Positions 8,489 through 18,628 are shown, numbered from the stretch's first letter. The stretch: 64,000 nt of DNA from Brucella sp. BE17 (GCF_039545455.1 NZ_CP154467.1:2226501-2290500), one strand, 5' to 3'. Notes: generated by a model from the sequence alone, not told the origin. A program made the numbers and translations.

Positions 8489-8502
8489 ATAGAAACACAA
8501 AC

Positions 8503-9573
8503 CTAACGCAGCAGCCGTGAGACGATCTGGGCGGTATAATCCACCATCGGCACGATACGGGCATAATTCAACCGTGTCGGGCCGATCACGCCGAGCGCGC
8601 CGATCACCCGTTGCTCGCTGTCGCGATAGGGTGCGACCACCAGCGATGATCCGGAAAGTGAAAACAGCTTGTTTTCCGAGCCGATAAAAATGCGCACACC
8701 GGAGCCGGTTTCGGCAAGGTCAAGCAATTGCACCATGCCATCCTTGGTTTCCAGATCATCGAACAGGTGGCGCAGGCGCTCGATATCTTCCTGCGCGTTG
8801 ATGTTTTCCAATAGATTGGCGCGCCCACGTACAATCAATCGCGCCGGCTGATCTGCTCCTGCGCCACTCCACACCGCAAGCCCTTGTTCGACTAAGGCCT
8901 GCGAAAGCGCATCGAGTTCGCGCCTCGTTTCTTCCATAAGCGATTTGAGTGCATTACGGGTTTCCGACAGGGTTTGCCCATGAATATGAGCATTGAGAAA
9001 ATTCGAGGCTTCGATCAGTTGCGAGGTGGAAATACCGGCGGGGAGGTCGATGACACGATTTTCGACATCGCCATTTTGCATCACCAGCACGGCAAGCGCG
9101 CGTGTCGGCTCAAGGCGCACGAATTCAATATGCTTGAGGGCGCCTTCGGCTTTTGTCGCGAGAACAAGCCCGGCACCGCGTGAGAGGCCAGATAAGACCT
9201 GACTTGCTTCAGTCAACAGGCTTTCGACCGAGTTGCCATTGCCAGCCGCCCGCACCTGCGCTTCGATGGAAGAGCGTTCACCGGGCGGCAAATCGCCCAC
9301 TTCCAGAAAGGCATCAACGAAAAAGCGCAGGCCAATATGCGTTGGCAGACGCCCCGCTGAGATATGCGGTGCATAGATGAGGCCCAGATGTTCGAGATCG
9401 CTCATCACATTGCGGATGGTGGCGGGGGACAGCGTGTGCGGCACCAGTCGCGACAGGTTGCGTGAGCCGACAGGATCGCCGTCATTGAGGTAGCTTTCGA
9501 CGATCAGCCGAAAAATTTCGCGCGAGCGCTGGTCGAGCGAATTAAGAAGCTGATGTTCTGGCGTTTTCATCAT
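8503..9573 (-). CDS. hrcA: Heat-inducible transcription repressor HrcA
   Basis: 356 residues. HrcA represses groESL (and in some species dnaK) by binding the CIRCE inverted repeat, and needs GroEL to stay active. An N-terminal winged helix ([24 protein letters not shown]... and [19 protein letters not shown]) is followed by the GAF-like and dimerisation domains ([17 protein letters not shown], then [24 protein letters not shown] near the end). The start is ATGATG at 9573. No CIRCE site is visible in its own upstream region. Confidence 0.96.
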   Translation of the reverse strand: MMKTPEHQLLNSLDQRSREIFRLIVESYLNDGDPVGSRNLSRLVPHTLSPATIRNVMSDLEHLGLIYAPHISAGRLPTHIGLRFFVDAFLEVGDLPPGERSSIEAQVRAAGNGNSVESLLTEASQVLSGLSRGAGLVLATKAEGALKHIEFVRLEPTRALAVLVMQNGDVENRVIDLPAGISTSQLIEASNFLNAHIHGQTLSETRNALKSLMEETRRELDALSQALVEQGLAVWSGAGADQPARLIVRGRANLLENINAQEDIERLRHLFDDLETKDGMVQLLDLAETGSGVRIFIGSENKLFSLSGSSLVVAPYRDSEQRVIGALGVIGPTRLNYARIVPMVDYTAQIVSRLLR

Positions 9574-9739
9574 GGCGGATCAAATGTGCTTTCTAAACGG
9601 AACCTGAATATAAGCTTGTCGTGGCGGGCGTCAAAGGCTTTGGCACCCGTGAAAGTGCCAGGCGCGATGAAATCCCTTTCTATTTGCGGCGTCCCGGCCT
9701 AAAAAGCCGCACGGAAAACTGAATTTGAGGAATTGTTAA

Positions 9740-10456
9740 ATGCGTCCATCCAAGCGTAGCGCTGACGAAATGCGTGCCGTATCTTTCGAGCGCGGCATCT
9801 CCAAACATGCGGAAGGCTCTTGTCTGGTCAAGTTCGGCGACACGCATGTGCTGTGCACGGCAAGCCTCGAGGAAAAAGTGCCGGGCTGGATGCGAAATTC
9901 CGGCAAGGGCTGGGTGACAGCCGAATACGGCATGTTGCCGCGCTCGACCGGTGATCGCATGCGCCGCGAAGCGGCAAGCGGCAAGCAGGGCGGACGCACG
10001 CAGGAAATTCAGCGCCTGATCGGACGCTCGTTGCGCGCCGTTGTTGATATGCAGGCTTTGGGCGAATTCCAGATTACGGTCGATTGCGATGTCATTCAGG
10101 CCGATGGTGGCACGCGCACGGCGGCGATCACCGGTGGGTGGGTGGCGCTGCATGATTGCCTGCGCTGGATGGAATCACGGCAGATGGTGCGTGTGGAAAA
10201 AGTGTTGAAAGACCATGTCGCCGCCATTTCCTGCGGTATTTATGAGGGCGAGGCTGTTCTCGATCTCGATTACGTGGAAGATTCGGCTGCCCAGACCGAC
10301 AGCAATTTCGTTATGACCGGCTCAGGCGGCATTGTCGAAATTCAGGGCACCGCCGAAGGTGAGCCATTTTCGGAAGAAGAGTTTTCTAATTTGCTGCAAC
10401 TGGCGCGCGGTGGCATCAATCGCCTCGTATCCTTGCAGAAGATGGCTGTCGCCTGA
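9740..10456 (+). CDS. rph: Ribonuclease PH
   Basis: 238 residues, full length. A phosphate-dependent 3'-5' exonuclease that trims tRNA 3' ends. Family motifs are present: [12 protein letters not shown] at the start, [38 protein letters not shown] and [23 protein letters not shown]. The start ATG follows GAGGAATTGTTAA. It is divergent from hrcA with a 166-bp spacer. Confidence 0.97.
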   Translation: MRPSKRSADEMRAVSFERGISKHAEGSCLVKFGDTHVLCTASLEEKVPGWMRNSGKGWVTAEYGMLPRSTGDRMRREAASGKQGGRTQEIQRLIGRSLRAVVDMQALGEFQITVDCDVIQADGGTRTAAITGGWVALHDCLRWMESRQMVRVEKVLKDHVAAISCGIYEGEAVLDLDYVEDSAAQTDSNFVMTGSGGIVEIQGTAEGEPFSEEEFSNLLQLARGGINRLVSLQKMAVA

Positions 10457-10464
10457 TAGTAGAG

Positions 10465-10486
10465 GGCGCCTGATAGAGAAGGCGCC
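10465..10486 (+). terminator. Hairpin after rph
   Basis: GGCGCCT (10465-10471) pairs with AGGCGCC (10480-10486) around an 8-base loop. It has no clear U tract, so it may be a weak or Rho-assisted stop. Confidence 0.5.
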
Positions 10487-10530
10487 GCTCCATCCGCTTT
10501 GATTTAATGCTCGTCAGGAGAGGTCCGATC

Positions 10531-10935
10531 ATGCAAGCGACCCGTATTCTTGAAACCGCGCTTTACGTCCGCGATATTGCCGAGGCGATCCGCTTTTATG
10601 GCGATATTCTGGGGCTGGAGCCGGTCGGGAAATCCAGTGATCGCAATGCGTTCTTTCGCTGTGGGGATGGCATATTGCTGCTGTTTAAGGCGGAAGAAAC
10701 CCTGAAGCCGCCAGAAAGTGACGCGCTGCCGGTGCCGACCCATGGTACAAGCGGACCGGGACATGCCTGTTTTGCTGCCGAGCGCACGGAAATTGAAAAC
10801 TGGTGCGCGCATCTGCAAAAGCATGGCATTTCAATTGAATCTGATTTCGAATGGCCCAACGGCGCGCGTTCGATCTATATTCGCGATCCTTCCGGAAATT
10901 CGCTGGAATTCGCCGAACCCAAATTATGGAACTAA
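10531..10935 (+). CDS. Glyoxalase/bleomycin-resistance (VOC) superfamily protein
   Basis: 134 residues with two beta-alpha-beta-beta-beta modules of the VOC fold. Likely metal ligands are in LETALYVRD...FY (near the start), GPGHACF and the C-terminal [13 protein letters not shown]. Members are metal-dependent lyases, dioxygenases or binding proteins; the substrate cannot be read here. AGGAGAGG precedes the ATG at 10531. It begins a close run with rdgB, hemW, rsmI and yraN, ending 1 bp before rdgB. Confidence 0.85.
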   Translation: MQATRILETALYVRDIAEAIRFYGDILGLEPVGKSSDRNAFFRCGDGILLLFKAEETLKPPESDALPVPTHGTSGPGHACFAAERTEIENWCAHLQKHGISIESDFEWPNGARSIYIRDPSGNSLEFAEPKLWN

Positions 10936-10936
10936 G

Positions 10937-11599
10937 ATGAGAGAACTTGAAAAAGGCAAGCTTATCGTGGCTTCGCACAATGCCGGCAAGTTGCGCGAAT
11001 TCGACGGGCTGATCGGCCCTTTCGGTTTTGAAGTCAGCTCGGTTGCAGCGCTTGGTCTGCCCGAGCCGGACGAAACCGGCACGACTTTCGAGCAAAACGC
11101 CTATATCAAGGCGCTTGCGGCGGCAAAAGCCACGGGTCTGCCGTCATTGTCGGATGACTCTGGCCTGATGGTCGATGCACTTGATGGTGATCCCGGTGTC
11201 TATACCGCAGACTGGGCGGAAACAGAAAGCGGCAGCCGCGATTTCGCCATGGCGATGCAGAAGGTCGAAGACCTGTTGCGCGAAAAGGGCGCTACCACGA
11301 AAGAAAAGCGCAAGGCGCGGTTTGTGTCGGTGATTTGTCTTGCATGGCCAGACGGTGAGGCGGAATACTTCCGCGGCGAAGCCGAAGGCACGCTCATTTG
11401 GCCACCACGTGGCGATATCGGCTTTGGGTATGATCCTGTGTTTCAGCCTGACGGTTATGAAAAAACCTTTGGCGAAATGAGCGCGGATGAAAAGCACGGC
11501 TGGACGCCGGGTGACGCGTCTGCACTTTCGCATCGTGCGCGTGCCTTCAAGCTTTTCGCCGAGAAGAAACTGGGCGTCGTGGCGAGTGCTGCCGAATGA
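10937..11599 (+). CDS. rdgB: Non-canonical purine NTP pyrophosphatase (dITP/XTP)
   Basis: 220 residues of the HAM1/RdgB family, which hydrolyses dITP, dXTP and dHAPTP to keep deaminated purines out of DNA. Motifs: [11 protein letters not shown] (residues 12-22), [16 protein letters not shown] (from residue 72) with the catalytic Asp, [11 protein letters not shown] and SHRARAF near the end. The ATG at 10937 is one base after the VOC gene stop. Its own stop overlaps the hemW start (ATGA). Confidence 0.95.
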   Translation: MRELEKGKLIVASHNAGKLREFDGLIGPFGFEVSSVAALGLPEPDETGTTFEQNAYIKALAAAKATGLPSLSDDSGLMVDALDGDPGVYTADWAETESGSRDFAMAMQKVEDLLREKGATTKEKRKARFVSVICLAWPDGEAEYFRGEAEGTLIWPPRGDIGFGYDPVFQPDGYEKTFGEMSADEKHGWTPGDASALSHRARAFKLFAEKKLGVVASAAE

Positions 11600-12804
11600 A
11601 CCACCATTTTTCCCCATCCCACGACATGGCTGATATTCTGCCGATCGCTCGTAGTGATGGAGAAAGCGCGTTTGGTGTTTACGTGCATTGGCCGTTTTGT
11701 CTCGCCAAATGCCCCTATTGTGATTTTAACAGCCATGTCCGTCATCAGCCGGTAGATCAGAGCCGCTTTGCTGATGCCTTCAACCGCGAAATGGATAGCT
11801 TACGCGCCCGCACAGGCCCACGCACCGTCACCAGCATTTTTCTGGGCGGCGGCACACCATCTTTGATGCAGCCCAAAACGGTGGCAAGCCTGCTCGATGG
11901 TATTGCCGCGCGCTGGTCGGTGGCACCCGATATCGAGGTGACGCTCGAAGCCAATCCGACAAGTGTGGAAGCCGAACGCTTTCGCGGCTATCGTGCTGCG
12001 GGTGTCAATCGCGTCTCGCTCGGCATTCAGGCGCTGAACGATCCCGATCTGCGCCGTCTGGGCCGTATGCATTCGGTTGAAGAAGCAAAGGCCGCTATCC
12101 GGCTTGCGCGTGAGATTTTTCCGCGCCTGTCGTTCGATCTCATCTATGCGCGGCCCAACCAGACGCTTGAAGCCTGGCGCGCGGAGCTGAAGGAAGCCAT
12201 CAGCCTTGCCGCCGATCACCTGTCGCTCTATCAGTTGACGATTGAGGAAGGCACGCAGTTCTATAATTTGTGGAAGGCCGGAAAACTCACCACGCCCGAT
12301 CCCGATCATGCAGCAGCGCTCTATGAAGAGACGCAAAAGGTGACGGCGGACAATGGTCTTCCCGCCTATGAGATTTCCAATCATGCGGTTCCGGGGCGGG
12401 AATCGCAGCATAATCTCGTTTACTGGCGCTATGGGCAATATGTGGGCATCGGTCCCGGTGCGCATGGCCGTTTCGTGGAAAATGGCACCCGCACGGTGAC
12501 GATCACCGAAAAACATCCCGAGACGTGGCTGGAAAAGGTCGAGAACCATGGCCATGGTATTATCGAGGAAGAATATCTGAAAGCCGATCAGCAGGGTGAC
12601 GAGTTTCTGATGATGGGGTTGCGCCTACGCGAAGGCATCGACCTGGAGCGGTATCGCCGTTTGACCGGTCATGATATCGACCGCAAACGCCTTGAAAGGC
12701 TGGTCGCATCCGGCATGATCGAGCCGATGGACGGCCATTTCATCCGCGCAACGCCCGATGGTGCGCTGGTGCTGGATGCGCTTGTGGCGGATTTGGCGGC
12801 TTAG
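11596..12804 (+). CDS. hemW: Radical SAM heme chaperone HemW
   Basis: 402 residues. The radical-SAM [4Fe-4S] motif C-x3-C-x2-C is at Cys35, Cys39 and Cys42 ([10 protein letters not shown]), followed by the SAM-binding GGGTPS. HemW binds heme and delivers it to respiratory enzymes. It was long annotated as oxygen-independent coproporphyrinogen III oxidase, but that enzyme has an additional cysteine (CxxxCxxCxC), which is Phe here, supporting HemW. It overlaps rdgB by 4 bases, a conserved rdgB-hemW coupling. Confidence 0.93.
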   Translation: MNHHFSPSHDMADILPIARSDGESAFGVYVHWPFCLAKCPYCDFNSHVRHQPVDQSRFADAFNREMDSLRARTGPRTVTSIFLGGGTPSLMQPKTVASLLDGIAARWSVAPDIEVTLEANPTSVEAERFRGYRAAGVNRVSLGIQALNDPDLRRLGRMHSVEEAKAAIRLAREIFPRLSFDLIYARPNQTLEAWRAELKEAISLAADHLSLYQLTIEEGTQFYNLWKAGKLTTPDPDHAAALYEETQKVTADNGLPAYEISNHAVPGRESQHNLVYWRYGQYVGIGPGAHGRFVENGTRTVTITEKHPETWLEKVENHGHGIIEEEYLKADQQGDEFLMMGLRLREGIDLERYRRLTGHDIDRKRLERLVASGMIEPMDGHFIRATPDGALVLDALVADLAA

Positions 12805-12811
12805 GAAAGAT

Positions 12812-13720
12812 ATGACTGAAATCAACGACGAGACGAAACGCGATTATGTGGTGGGTGGCACAACCATGCATGCCCGCCCCATTGAGCCTGCGCTTTATAT
12901 CGTCTCGACCCCCATCGGCAATCTTGGCGACATGACCTTGCGGGGGCTGGAAACACTGGCAAGTGCGGATATCGTGGCTTGTGAAGATACCCGCGTTACA
13001 CGCGTACTTCTGGACCGTTATGGCATTGTGCGTCGTCCTGTGAGTTATCACGAGCATAATGCCGATGCGGCGGGGCCGAAACTGATTGCAGCCCTTGCGG
13101 CGGGTAAAAGCGTGGCGCTGGTGTCGGACGCTGGTACACCACTGGTGTCCGATCCGGGCTTTCGTCTGGTTGGCGAAGCGCGTGAGGCGGGCTTGAAAGT
13201 CGTGCCGGTGCCGGGCGCATCGGCCATTCTGGCGGCACTGGCCGCATCGGGCCTTCCGACCGACAGTTTCATGTTTTGCGGCTTTTTGCCGGTCAAACAC
13301 GGGCAGAAGCAATCGAAACTTGAAAGTCTTAAAAATATCGATGCGACGTTGGTGTTTTATGAATCGCCCAATCGTACCGCAACGACGCTTGCCGATATGG
13401 TTGCGGTGTTTGGTGAGAACCGTGACGCCGCGCTTTGCCGTGAACTGACCAAGGCCTATGAAACCATCGTCACCACATCTCTGGGCGCGTTATCGCAGCA
13501 GTTCGACGGTGAGGACCGTATTCGTGGCGAGGTTGTACTGCTGGTCGGTCCGCCTTCGGGTGAGAATTCACCGAAAAGCGAAGAAGAGGTCGATCGATTG
13601 CTCTTGTCGTTGGCTGAAGAATTGCCACCATCGAAGGCCGCCGGTGAAGCGGCACGCATGACTGGCGGGCAAAAATCGTTGCTCTATCAGCGTTTGATGC
13701 AGCTGAAGGCGAAAGCCTGA
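12812..13720 (+). CDS. rsmI: 16S rRNA 2'-O-ribose C1402 methyltransferase
   Basis: 302 residues of the tetrapyrrole-methylase fold. RsmI methylates the ribose of C1402 in 16S rRNA, tuning decoding at the P site. Motifs: [52 protein letters not shown] and [19 protein letters not shown]. The start ATG follows TTAGGAAAGAT, 7 bp after hemW. About 18 extra residues precede the conserved start of the fold. The stop overlaps the yraN start by one base (TGATG). Confidence 0.95.
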   Translation: MTEINDETKRDYVVGGTTMHARPIEPALYIVSTPIGNLGDMTLRGLETLASADIVACEDTRVTRVLLDRYGIVRRPVSYHEHNADAAGPKLIAALAAGKSVALVSDAGTPLVSDPGFRLVGEAREAGLKVVPVPGASAILAALAASGLPTDSFMFCGFLPVKHGQKQSKLESLKNIDATLVFYESPNRTATTLADMVAVFGENRDAALCRELTKAYETIVTTSLGALSQQFDGEDRIRGEVVLLVGPPSGENSPKSEEEVDRLLLSLAEELPPSKAAGEAARMTGGQKSLLYQRLMQLKAKA

Positions 13721-14100
13721 TGAGCCAATTCCGCGAGAAAAAGCAAAAGGCTTTCTTTCGCGGACATAGCGCTGAGCGTTTGGCCGCATTGGCACTGATG
13801 CTCAAAGGCTATCGCATCGTTGCGCGGCGCTATCGCACACGGCTTGGCGAGATCGACCTCATCGCGCGGCGTGGTCGTCTTGTTCTTATTGTTGAAGTGA
13901 AAGCACGCGCCACGCTTGAAGCAGCGCACCTTGCCGTGACGCCTGAAGCCATGCGCCGTATCGAGGCGGCGGCTGATTTATGGCTGCAACGCCAGAGCGA
14001 TTATGCTGAGCTTTCACTGCGCTTTGATCTCGTGGCCGTGTTGCCAAGACGCTGGCCAAAACATGTACCCGCTTTTTTCGCTTCCGGCTGTTACAGCTAA
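13720..14100 (+). CDS. YraN family (UPF0102) nuclease-like protein
   Basis: 126 residues with the restriction-endonuclease-like core of UPF0102: [25 protein letters not shown] is split across strands with the acidic residues of GEIDLIA, then [10 protein letters not shown] with the E-x-K catalytic-type motif. Function is not established. Its place directly after rsmI is a very common pairing. It is followed by a 180-bp AT-rich spacer, then the cys genes. Confidence 0.92.
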   Translation: MSQFREKKQKAFFRGHSAERLAALALMLKGYRIVARRYRTRLGEIDLIARRGRLVLIVEVKARATLEAAHLAVTPEAMRRIEAAADLWLQRQSDYAELSLRFDLVAVLPRRWPKHVPAFFASGCYS

Positions 14101-14194
14101 ATATTTGTAAATCATATAAAATTTATGGGATATGATTTGCGGTAAACAGGAATGAAAATCTTCAAAAGTGCATTTTTGAGAAAAAGTGATGCTC

Positions 14195-14211
14195 CGCGTG
14201 ATTTTCACGCG
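14195..14211. promoter_or_regulatory. Perfect dyad upstream of cysG
   Basis: CGCGTGA and TCACGCG flank TTT, a 7-bp perfect inverted repeat 69 bp before the cysG start. It sits in an AT-rich spacer (14101-14279) that must carry the promoter for the cysG-cysI-cysH set. It may be an operator or the yraN terminator, though the T run expected for the latter is lacking. Confidence 0.4.
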
Positions 14212-14279
14212 CAAGCCCGTTTCTTATAAAAATTACCTGCACGCGGAATAATGCTCCTGTCTTTCAAGAGGATTATGCC

Positions 14280-15704
14280 GTGTCTCAAGTGCCTGCCCGT
14301 TTACTGGCTGATTTTCCTGCCTTCTTCCGCGTTGCGGGCGAGGTTGTGGTGATCGTCGGTGGTGGCGAAGAAGCACTCAACAAGGCGCGCCTTGTGGCGC
14401 AAACATCAGCGCATCTGCGCATTGTCGCACCAATGCTTGAGCCGCATGTTGCCGATTTTATCATAAGCCATAGCGTGGAGCATGTGGCTGCACCATTTGC
14501 GGCCCAACATCTGGACGGAGCAAAGCTCGTCTTCGTCGCAACCGGCGATGAGGATCAGGACCGTGAAATTGCGGTCACCGCAAAGGCGCATAAAATCCCG
14601 GTCAATGTGGTGGACCGTCCGGCTCTTTGTGATTTTCTGACCCCTGCCATCATCAACCGTGCGCCCTTGGCGATTGCCATCGGCACGGAAGGCTCCGCAC
14701 CCGTGCTGGCACAAATGGTGCGTGCGCGTATCGATGCCGCCTTTTCGCCGCGCCTCGGCGATCTCGCGCATCTTGCCGAAAGCTGGCGTCCAAAAGTGGA
14801 AAGGTTTTTGCCAAGAGGTTTGGCGCGGCGCACTTTCTGGCGGGCGTTTTTCACGGGCTCCGTGTCGCGTGCCGTCGAGCACGGAAATCTCGCACAAGCG
14901 CAGGCGCTTGCAGGTGATCTGATTGCGCAAAACTCTGTTTCCTTCGGCTATGTCTGGCTGGTCGGTGCGGGGCCTGGTGCGGAAGATCTTTTGACGCTGC
15001 GTGCGCATCGCGTGCTGATGGAGGCCGATGTCATCGTGCATGATGCGTTGGTACCCGAAAGCGTGATTGCCATGGGACGGCGTGATGCCGAGCGGCTGGC
15101 AGTGGGAAAACGCAAGGGCTGTCATTCCAAAAAGCAGAGCGAGATCAATGCGCTTCTGGTGCGGTTGGGACGCGAAGGCAAGCACATTGTGCGTTTGAAA
15201 TCCGGCGACCCGCTGGTGTTCGGGCGTGCCGGCGAGGAAATGGCGGCGTTGCGCGACGCAGGCATTGGTTTCGAGGTCGTGCCGGGCATTACGTCGGCCT
15301 TTGCCGCGGCGGCTGATATGGAATTGCCATTGACCTTGCGCGGTGTCGCCTCCTCATTGGTTTTCACCACCGGCCACGATATGGCGGGCGATGTGCTTCC
15401 GGGCTGGGCCAAGCTCGCCGTCTCAGGCGCGACCATCGCCGTCTATATGGGGGCGAGTGTCGCTGCATCGGTCGCAAGCCGCCTGATTTCGGCAGGGCTG
15501 CATGAAGATACGGCTGTCGCGGTGATTGAAAATGCCAGCCGCAGCGACAAGCGGCTTTATCATGGCACATTGAAGGATTTGCCGGAGCTTGAGAAGCGCG
15601 CGCTTTGCGGGCCGGTCATGGTCATCATCGGTGACGCCGTTGCCGGCGCGGCAATCGGCAAGGCCCAAGCGCTGGCTCGCAAGCCGGTTGCGGTTGCTGC
15701 CTGA
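14280..15704 (+). CDS. cysG: Siroheme synthase, fused dehydrogenase/ferrochelatase and methyltransferase
   Basis: 474 residues combining two activities that make siroheme, the cofactor of the sulfite reductase encoded next. The N-terminal part (about 1-215) is the precorrin-2 dehydrogenase/sirohydrochlorin ferrochelatase with VVIVGGGEEALNKARLV. The C-terminal part (about 220-460) is uroporphyrinogen III methyltransferase with LVGAGPGAEDLLTLRA, SKKQSEIN and RLKSGDPLVFGRAGEE. The start is a GTG at 14280, placed 8 bases after AGAGG; an ATG five bases earlier is out of frame. First gene of the set cysG-DUF2849-cysI-cysH-DUF934. Confidence 0.95.
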   Translation: MSQVPARLLADFPAFFRVAGEVVVIVGGGEEALNKARLVAQTSAHLRIVAPMLEPHVADFIISHSVEHVAAPFAAQHLDGAKLVFVATGDEDQDREIAVTAKAHKIPVNVVDRPALCDFLTPAIINRAPLAIAIGTEGSAPVLAQMVRARIDAAFSPRLGDLAHLAESWRPKVERFLPRGLARRTFWRAFFTGSVSRAVEHGNLAQAQALAGDLIAQNSVSFGYVWLVGAGPGAEDLLTLRAHRVLMEADVIVHDALVPESVIAMGRRDAERLAVGKRKGCHSKKQSEINALLVRLGREGKHIVRLKSGDPLVFGRAGEEMAALRDAGIGFEVVPGITSAFAAAADMELPLTLRGVASSLVFTTGHDMAGDVLPGWAKLAVSGATIAVYMGASVAASVASRLISAGLHEDTAVAVIENASRSDKRLYHGTLKDLPELEKRALCGPVMVIIGDAVAGAAIGKAQALARKPVAVAA

Positions 15705-15721
15705 TCAAGAGGAGTTTGAAA

Positions 15722-16096
15722 ATGGTTGTAAAAGTTCTTACCGCAAACCGCCTCATCGATGGGCAGGCCGTGTGGCTTGGTGCGGACGGATCATGGCGGG
15801 AAACCATTGATGGGGCACTTGTCGCACGTCACACTGAGGCCATTACGGCGCTGGAGGCTTCTGGCAAGGCTGCGGGGCGCGCCAATCTGGTTGTCGATGT
15901 CAATGTCATCGATGTCGAGGAACGCGACGAAGGGCTTTATCCCATTCGCCTGCGCGAACGTATCCGCCTTTCCGGCCCTACCATTGTTACGCTTGGTCAA
16001 CCGCATGGCTCCCAAAACTGGGAGCCGTCTCCACAGGGAAATCAGCCCACTGGACGGATTGCTGATCCTGCTTCGATGAGGAAAAGCCATGCGTAA
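15722..16096 (+). CDS. DUF2849 protein, sulfite-reductase partner
   Basis: 124 residues. DUF2849 proteins occur almost only between siroheme synthase and the sulfite reductase hemoprotein in alphaproteobacteria, exactly as here. The fold and role are unknown; a small accessory factor for sulfite reduction is the usual guess. AGAGGAG lies about 7 bases before the ATG at 15722. The C-terminal ~30 residues (from SQNWEP) are low-complexity and polar. Confidence 0.88.
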   Translation: MVVKVLTANRLIDGQAVWLGADGSWRETIDGALVARHTEAITALEASGKAAGRANLVVDVNVIDVEERDEGLYPIRLRERIRLSGPTIVTLGQPHGSQNWEPSPQGNQPTGRIADPASMRKSHA

Positions 16097-16145
16097 ACAG
16101 AGCCCGTTAAAGCACTTATCCTGATCTGATTACCGGAAAAGTCCC

Positions 16146-17816
16146 ATGTATCGTTACGATGAATTTGACCGCGACTTCGTTGTGGCCCGCGTTGCACAGT
16201 TCAAGGATCAGGTCGAGCGTCGCCTATCCGGCGAACTGACGGAAGACCAGTTCAAGCCCCTGCGGCTGATGAACGGTCTTTATCTGCAATTGCATGCCTA
16301 TATGCTGCGTGTCGCTGTACCCTACGGCACGCTGTCGAGCCGACAGATGCGCAAGCTCGGCCACGTTGCGCGTGTCTATGATCGCGGTTTCGGGCATTTC
16401 ACCACCCGCCAGAACATCCAGTATAACTGGCCTGCGCTCAAAGACGTGCCGCAAATTCTCGAAGAGCTTGCTGAAGTCGAGATGCACGCCATCCAGACCT
16501 CGGGCAATTGCATTCGCAACGTCACTGCCGATCATTTTGCGGGGGCTGCCGCCGACGAAGTGGCCGATCCGCGCCCACTCGCCGAAATCCTGCGGCAATG
16601 GTCGTCGCTGCACCCGGAATTTTCCTATCTGCCGCGCAAGTTCAAGATCGCAATCGTCGGCTCCGATCATGATCGCGCCGCCATTCAGGTGCATGATATC
16701 GGCTTGCAACTGAAGAAAAATGCGAACGGCGATCTGGGGCTTGCCGTCTATATTGGCGGCGGGCAGGGGCGCACGCCGATGATCGCAAAGAAGATCAGAG
16801 ATTTTCTGCCGCTCGAGGATATGCTGACCTATGTGACGGCGATCGTCCGCGTCTATAATCTTTATGGTCGTCGCGACAATAAATATAAGGCGCGCATTAA
16901 GATCCTAGTGCATGAAACCGGTGTCGAGGAACTGGTGAAGGATATCGACGCGGAATGGGAGCAGATTCGTTACGGTGAGTTGCAACTGCCGCAAAGCGAT
17001 CTTGATGCCATTGAAAGCTATTTCCGTATGCCCGATCTGGGCCCGCGTCCAGAAGGTTGGGGCATTCTCGCCGCAACCCAAAAATCCGATCCGGCTTTCG
17101 ACGCCTGGGTTAGGCGTAATGTCACGCCGCACAAGAACCCTGATTATGCGGTCGTCACCATTTCGCTAAAACCCATCGGCGGCATTCCGGGCGATGCAAG
17201 CGCTGAGCAGATGGAACTGGTGGCGGATATTGCGGAGACCTATTCCTTTGATGAAATCCGCGTCAGCCATGAGCAAAATCTTGTGCTACCGCATGTCGCC
17301 AAAGCGGACCTGCCAGCCGTGTTCGACCTGTTGCAGACCGATGGTCTGGTAACGCCGAATGCCGGGCTGATCACCGATATCATTGCCTGCCCCGGACTGG
17401 ATTATTGCGCGCTGGCCAATGCCCGCTCCATTCCTGTGGCGCAACGCATTTCCGAGCGTTTTGGCGATCTTGAACGCCAGAGTGAAATAGGCGATCTCAA
17501 GATAAAAATTTCCGGCTGCATCAACGCCTGCGGCCATCACCATGTCGGCCATATCGGCATTCTGGGCGTCGAGAAAAAGGGCGAGGAGCTCTACCAGATT
17601 ACGCTGGGCGGTTCGGCGGATGAGCATTCCTCAATCGGCGACATCACCGGACGCGGCTTTTCGTCTGAAGACGTGGTCGATGCCATCGAAACGCTGGTCG
17701 ATACCTATCTGGACTTGCGCGAAAACGAAGCGGAAACTTTTATTGCTGCCTATCGCCGCGTCGGCATGGAGCCGTTCAAACGCGCGCTTTATGGCGAGGT
17801 GAGCCGTGCTGCCTGA
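16146..17816 (+). CDS. cysI: Sulfite (nitrite/sulfite-type) reductase hemoprotein
   Basis: 556 residues. Reduces sulfite to sulfide with six electrons on a coupled siroheme-[4Fe-4S] centre. The four cluster ligands are visible: Cys415 and Cys421 (CPGLDYC) and Cys458 and Cys462 (SGCINACGHHHVGHIG). The N-terminal half has the siroheme-binding RQNIQYNWPALKDVPQILEEL. No CysJ flavoprotein gene is nearby, so electrons may come from ferredoxin or another reductase; DUF934 and DUF2849 neighbours fit this CysJ-less type. It overlaps cysH by 11 bases, implying translational coupling. Confidence 0.93.
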   Translation: MYRYDEFDRDFVVARVAQFKDQVERRLSGELTEDQFKPLRLMNGLYLQLHAYMLRVAVPYGTLSSRQMRKLGHVARVYDRGFGHFTTRQNIQYNWPALKDVPQILEELAEVEMHAIQTSGNCIRNVTADHFAGAAADEVADPRPLAEILRQWSSLHPEFSYLPRKFKIAIVGSDHDRAAIQVHDIGLQLKKNANGDLGLAVYIGGGQGRTPMIAKKIRDFLPLEDMLTYVTAIVRVYNLYGRRDNKYKARIKILVHETGVEELVKDIDAEWEQIRYGELQLPQSDLDAIESYFRMPDLGPRPEGWGILAATQKSDPAFDAWVRRNVTPHKNPDYAVVTISLKPIGGIPGDASAEQMELVADIAETYSFDEIRVSHEQNLVLPHVAKADLPAVFDLLQTDGLVTPNAGLITDIIACPGLDYCALANARSIPVAQRISERFGDLERQSEIGDLKIKISGCINACGHHHVGHIGILGVEKKGEELYQITLGGSADEHSSIGDITGRGFSSEDVVDAIETLVDTYLDLRENEAETFIAAYRRVGMEPFKRALYGEVSRAA

Positions 17817-18549
17817 TCTTGATCAAAAGGCGCAGGCGAAGGCCCGTTTGCTTGAAGAAAGCCATGGTGCCTCCGCGCCGGAGGCAGTGATAGCGCTTGC
17901 CACCCACGATCTGTTTGCGGGGCGTATTGCGGTCGTCTCATCGTTTGGGGCGGAGTCGGCTGTGCTTTTGCATATGATCTCAGCAATCGATCGGGCAACG
18001 CCGGTGCTGTTTCTTGATACGGGAAAACATTTTCGCGCAACGCTCGATTATCGCCGCAACCTCGTGGATCATCTGGGCCTCACCCATGTGCAGGATATTC
18101 TACCGCTGGAAGACAGTGTGAAGGTGGATGATCCGTTCGGTGCACTGTCGATGACCGACAAGGATCGTTGCTGCTTCATCCGCAAGGTTGAGCCGATGGC
18201 GCGTGCGGTCGCACCCTTTGACGCGTGGATGACCGGACGCAAGCAGTTTCAGGCTTCGACCCGCAATGCACTGCCGGTTTTTGAATCGGTCGGTCCGCGC
18301 ATTCGCATCAATCCGTTGGCGCGTCTTAAATCGGATGATTTGCAGGCCTATGCCAGAAAACACGATCTTCCCGTCCATCCGCTGGTGGCCCAAGGCTATC
18401 GTTCCATCGGGTGCATGCCCTGCACGCGACCTGTGAGCGAGGGCGAGGATCAGCGCGCTGGACGCTGGGCCGGATCGGAAAAGACCGAATGCGGCATTCA
18501 CCTGGGTGGACTTGCCGATAACTTAAAGCGCATCCCGAAAAGTGTGTAA
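17806..18549 (+). CDS. cysH: Assimilatory adenylyl-sulfate (APS) reductase
   Basis: 247 residues. Reduces activated sulfate to sulfite using thioredoxin. It carries both cysteine pairs that bind a [4Fe-4S] cluster: Cys122-Cys123 (RCCFIRK) and Cys203/Cys206 (GCMPCT), plus catalytic Cys229 (ECGIH). By established family rules these pairs mark APS-using rather than PAPS-using enzymes. The start is GTG at 17806 inside the end of cysI. The last residues (KRIPKSV) and the stop are encoded by a dispersed palindromic repeat, so the true ancestral tail has probably been replaced or extended. Confidence 0.93.
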   Translation: MLPDLDQKAQAKARLLEESHGASAPEAVIALATHDLFAGRIAVVSSFGAESAVLLHMISAIDRATPVLFLDTGKHFRATLDYRRNLVDHLGLTHVQDILPLEDSVKVDDPFGALSMTDKDRCCFIRKVEPMARAVAPFDAWMTGRKQFQASTRNALPVFESVGPRIRINPLARLKSDDLQAYARKHDLPVHPLVAQGYRSIGCMPCTRPVSEGEDQRAGRWAGSEKTECGIHLGGLADNLKRIPKSV

Positions 18550-18571
18550 CGATTTTCGGATAAGATGCGCG
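18527..18571. repeat. Dispersed palindromic repeat, copy 3 (overlaps the end of cysH)
   Basis: GCGCATC (18528-18534) pairs with GATGCGC (18564-18570), with inner arms CCGAAAA and TTTTCGG. It matches copy 1 almost base for base. Its left half supplies the last codons and stop of cysH; its right half forms the spacer before the DUF934 gene. The dyad may also act as a stem-loop in the cys mRNA. Confidence 0.88.
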
Positions 18572-18600
18572 CGAGCAACAAACAGGTTTTTGGAGTTTTG

Positions 18601-18628
18601 GACCAGAAATGAGTGACCAGAAATGAGT
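18601..18628 (+). repeat. 14-bp tandem duplication over the DUF934 start codon
   Basis: GACCAGAAATGAGT occurs twice in direct succession (18601-18614 and 18615-18628). Each copy carries ATGAGT. The first ATG (18609) reads only five codons (MSDQK) before a stop formed in the second copy; the second ATG (18623) opens the gene. It has the look of a recent slippage or duplication event at the start site. Confidence 0.9.

Noticed and set aside
9574..9739. Search for a CIRCE element between hrcA and rph
   Set aside because: The TTAGCACTC-N9-GAGTGCTAA pattern is absent, so autoregulation of hrcA through CIRCE is not supported here.
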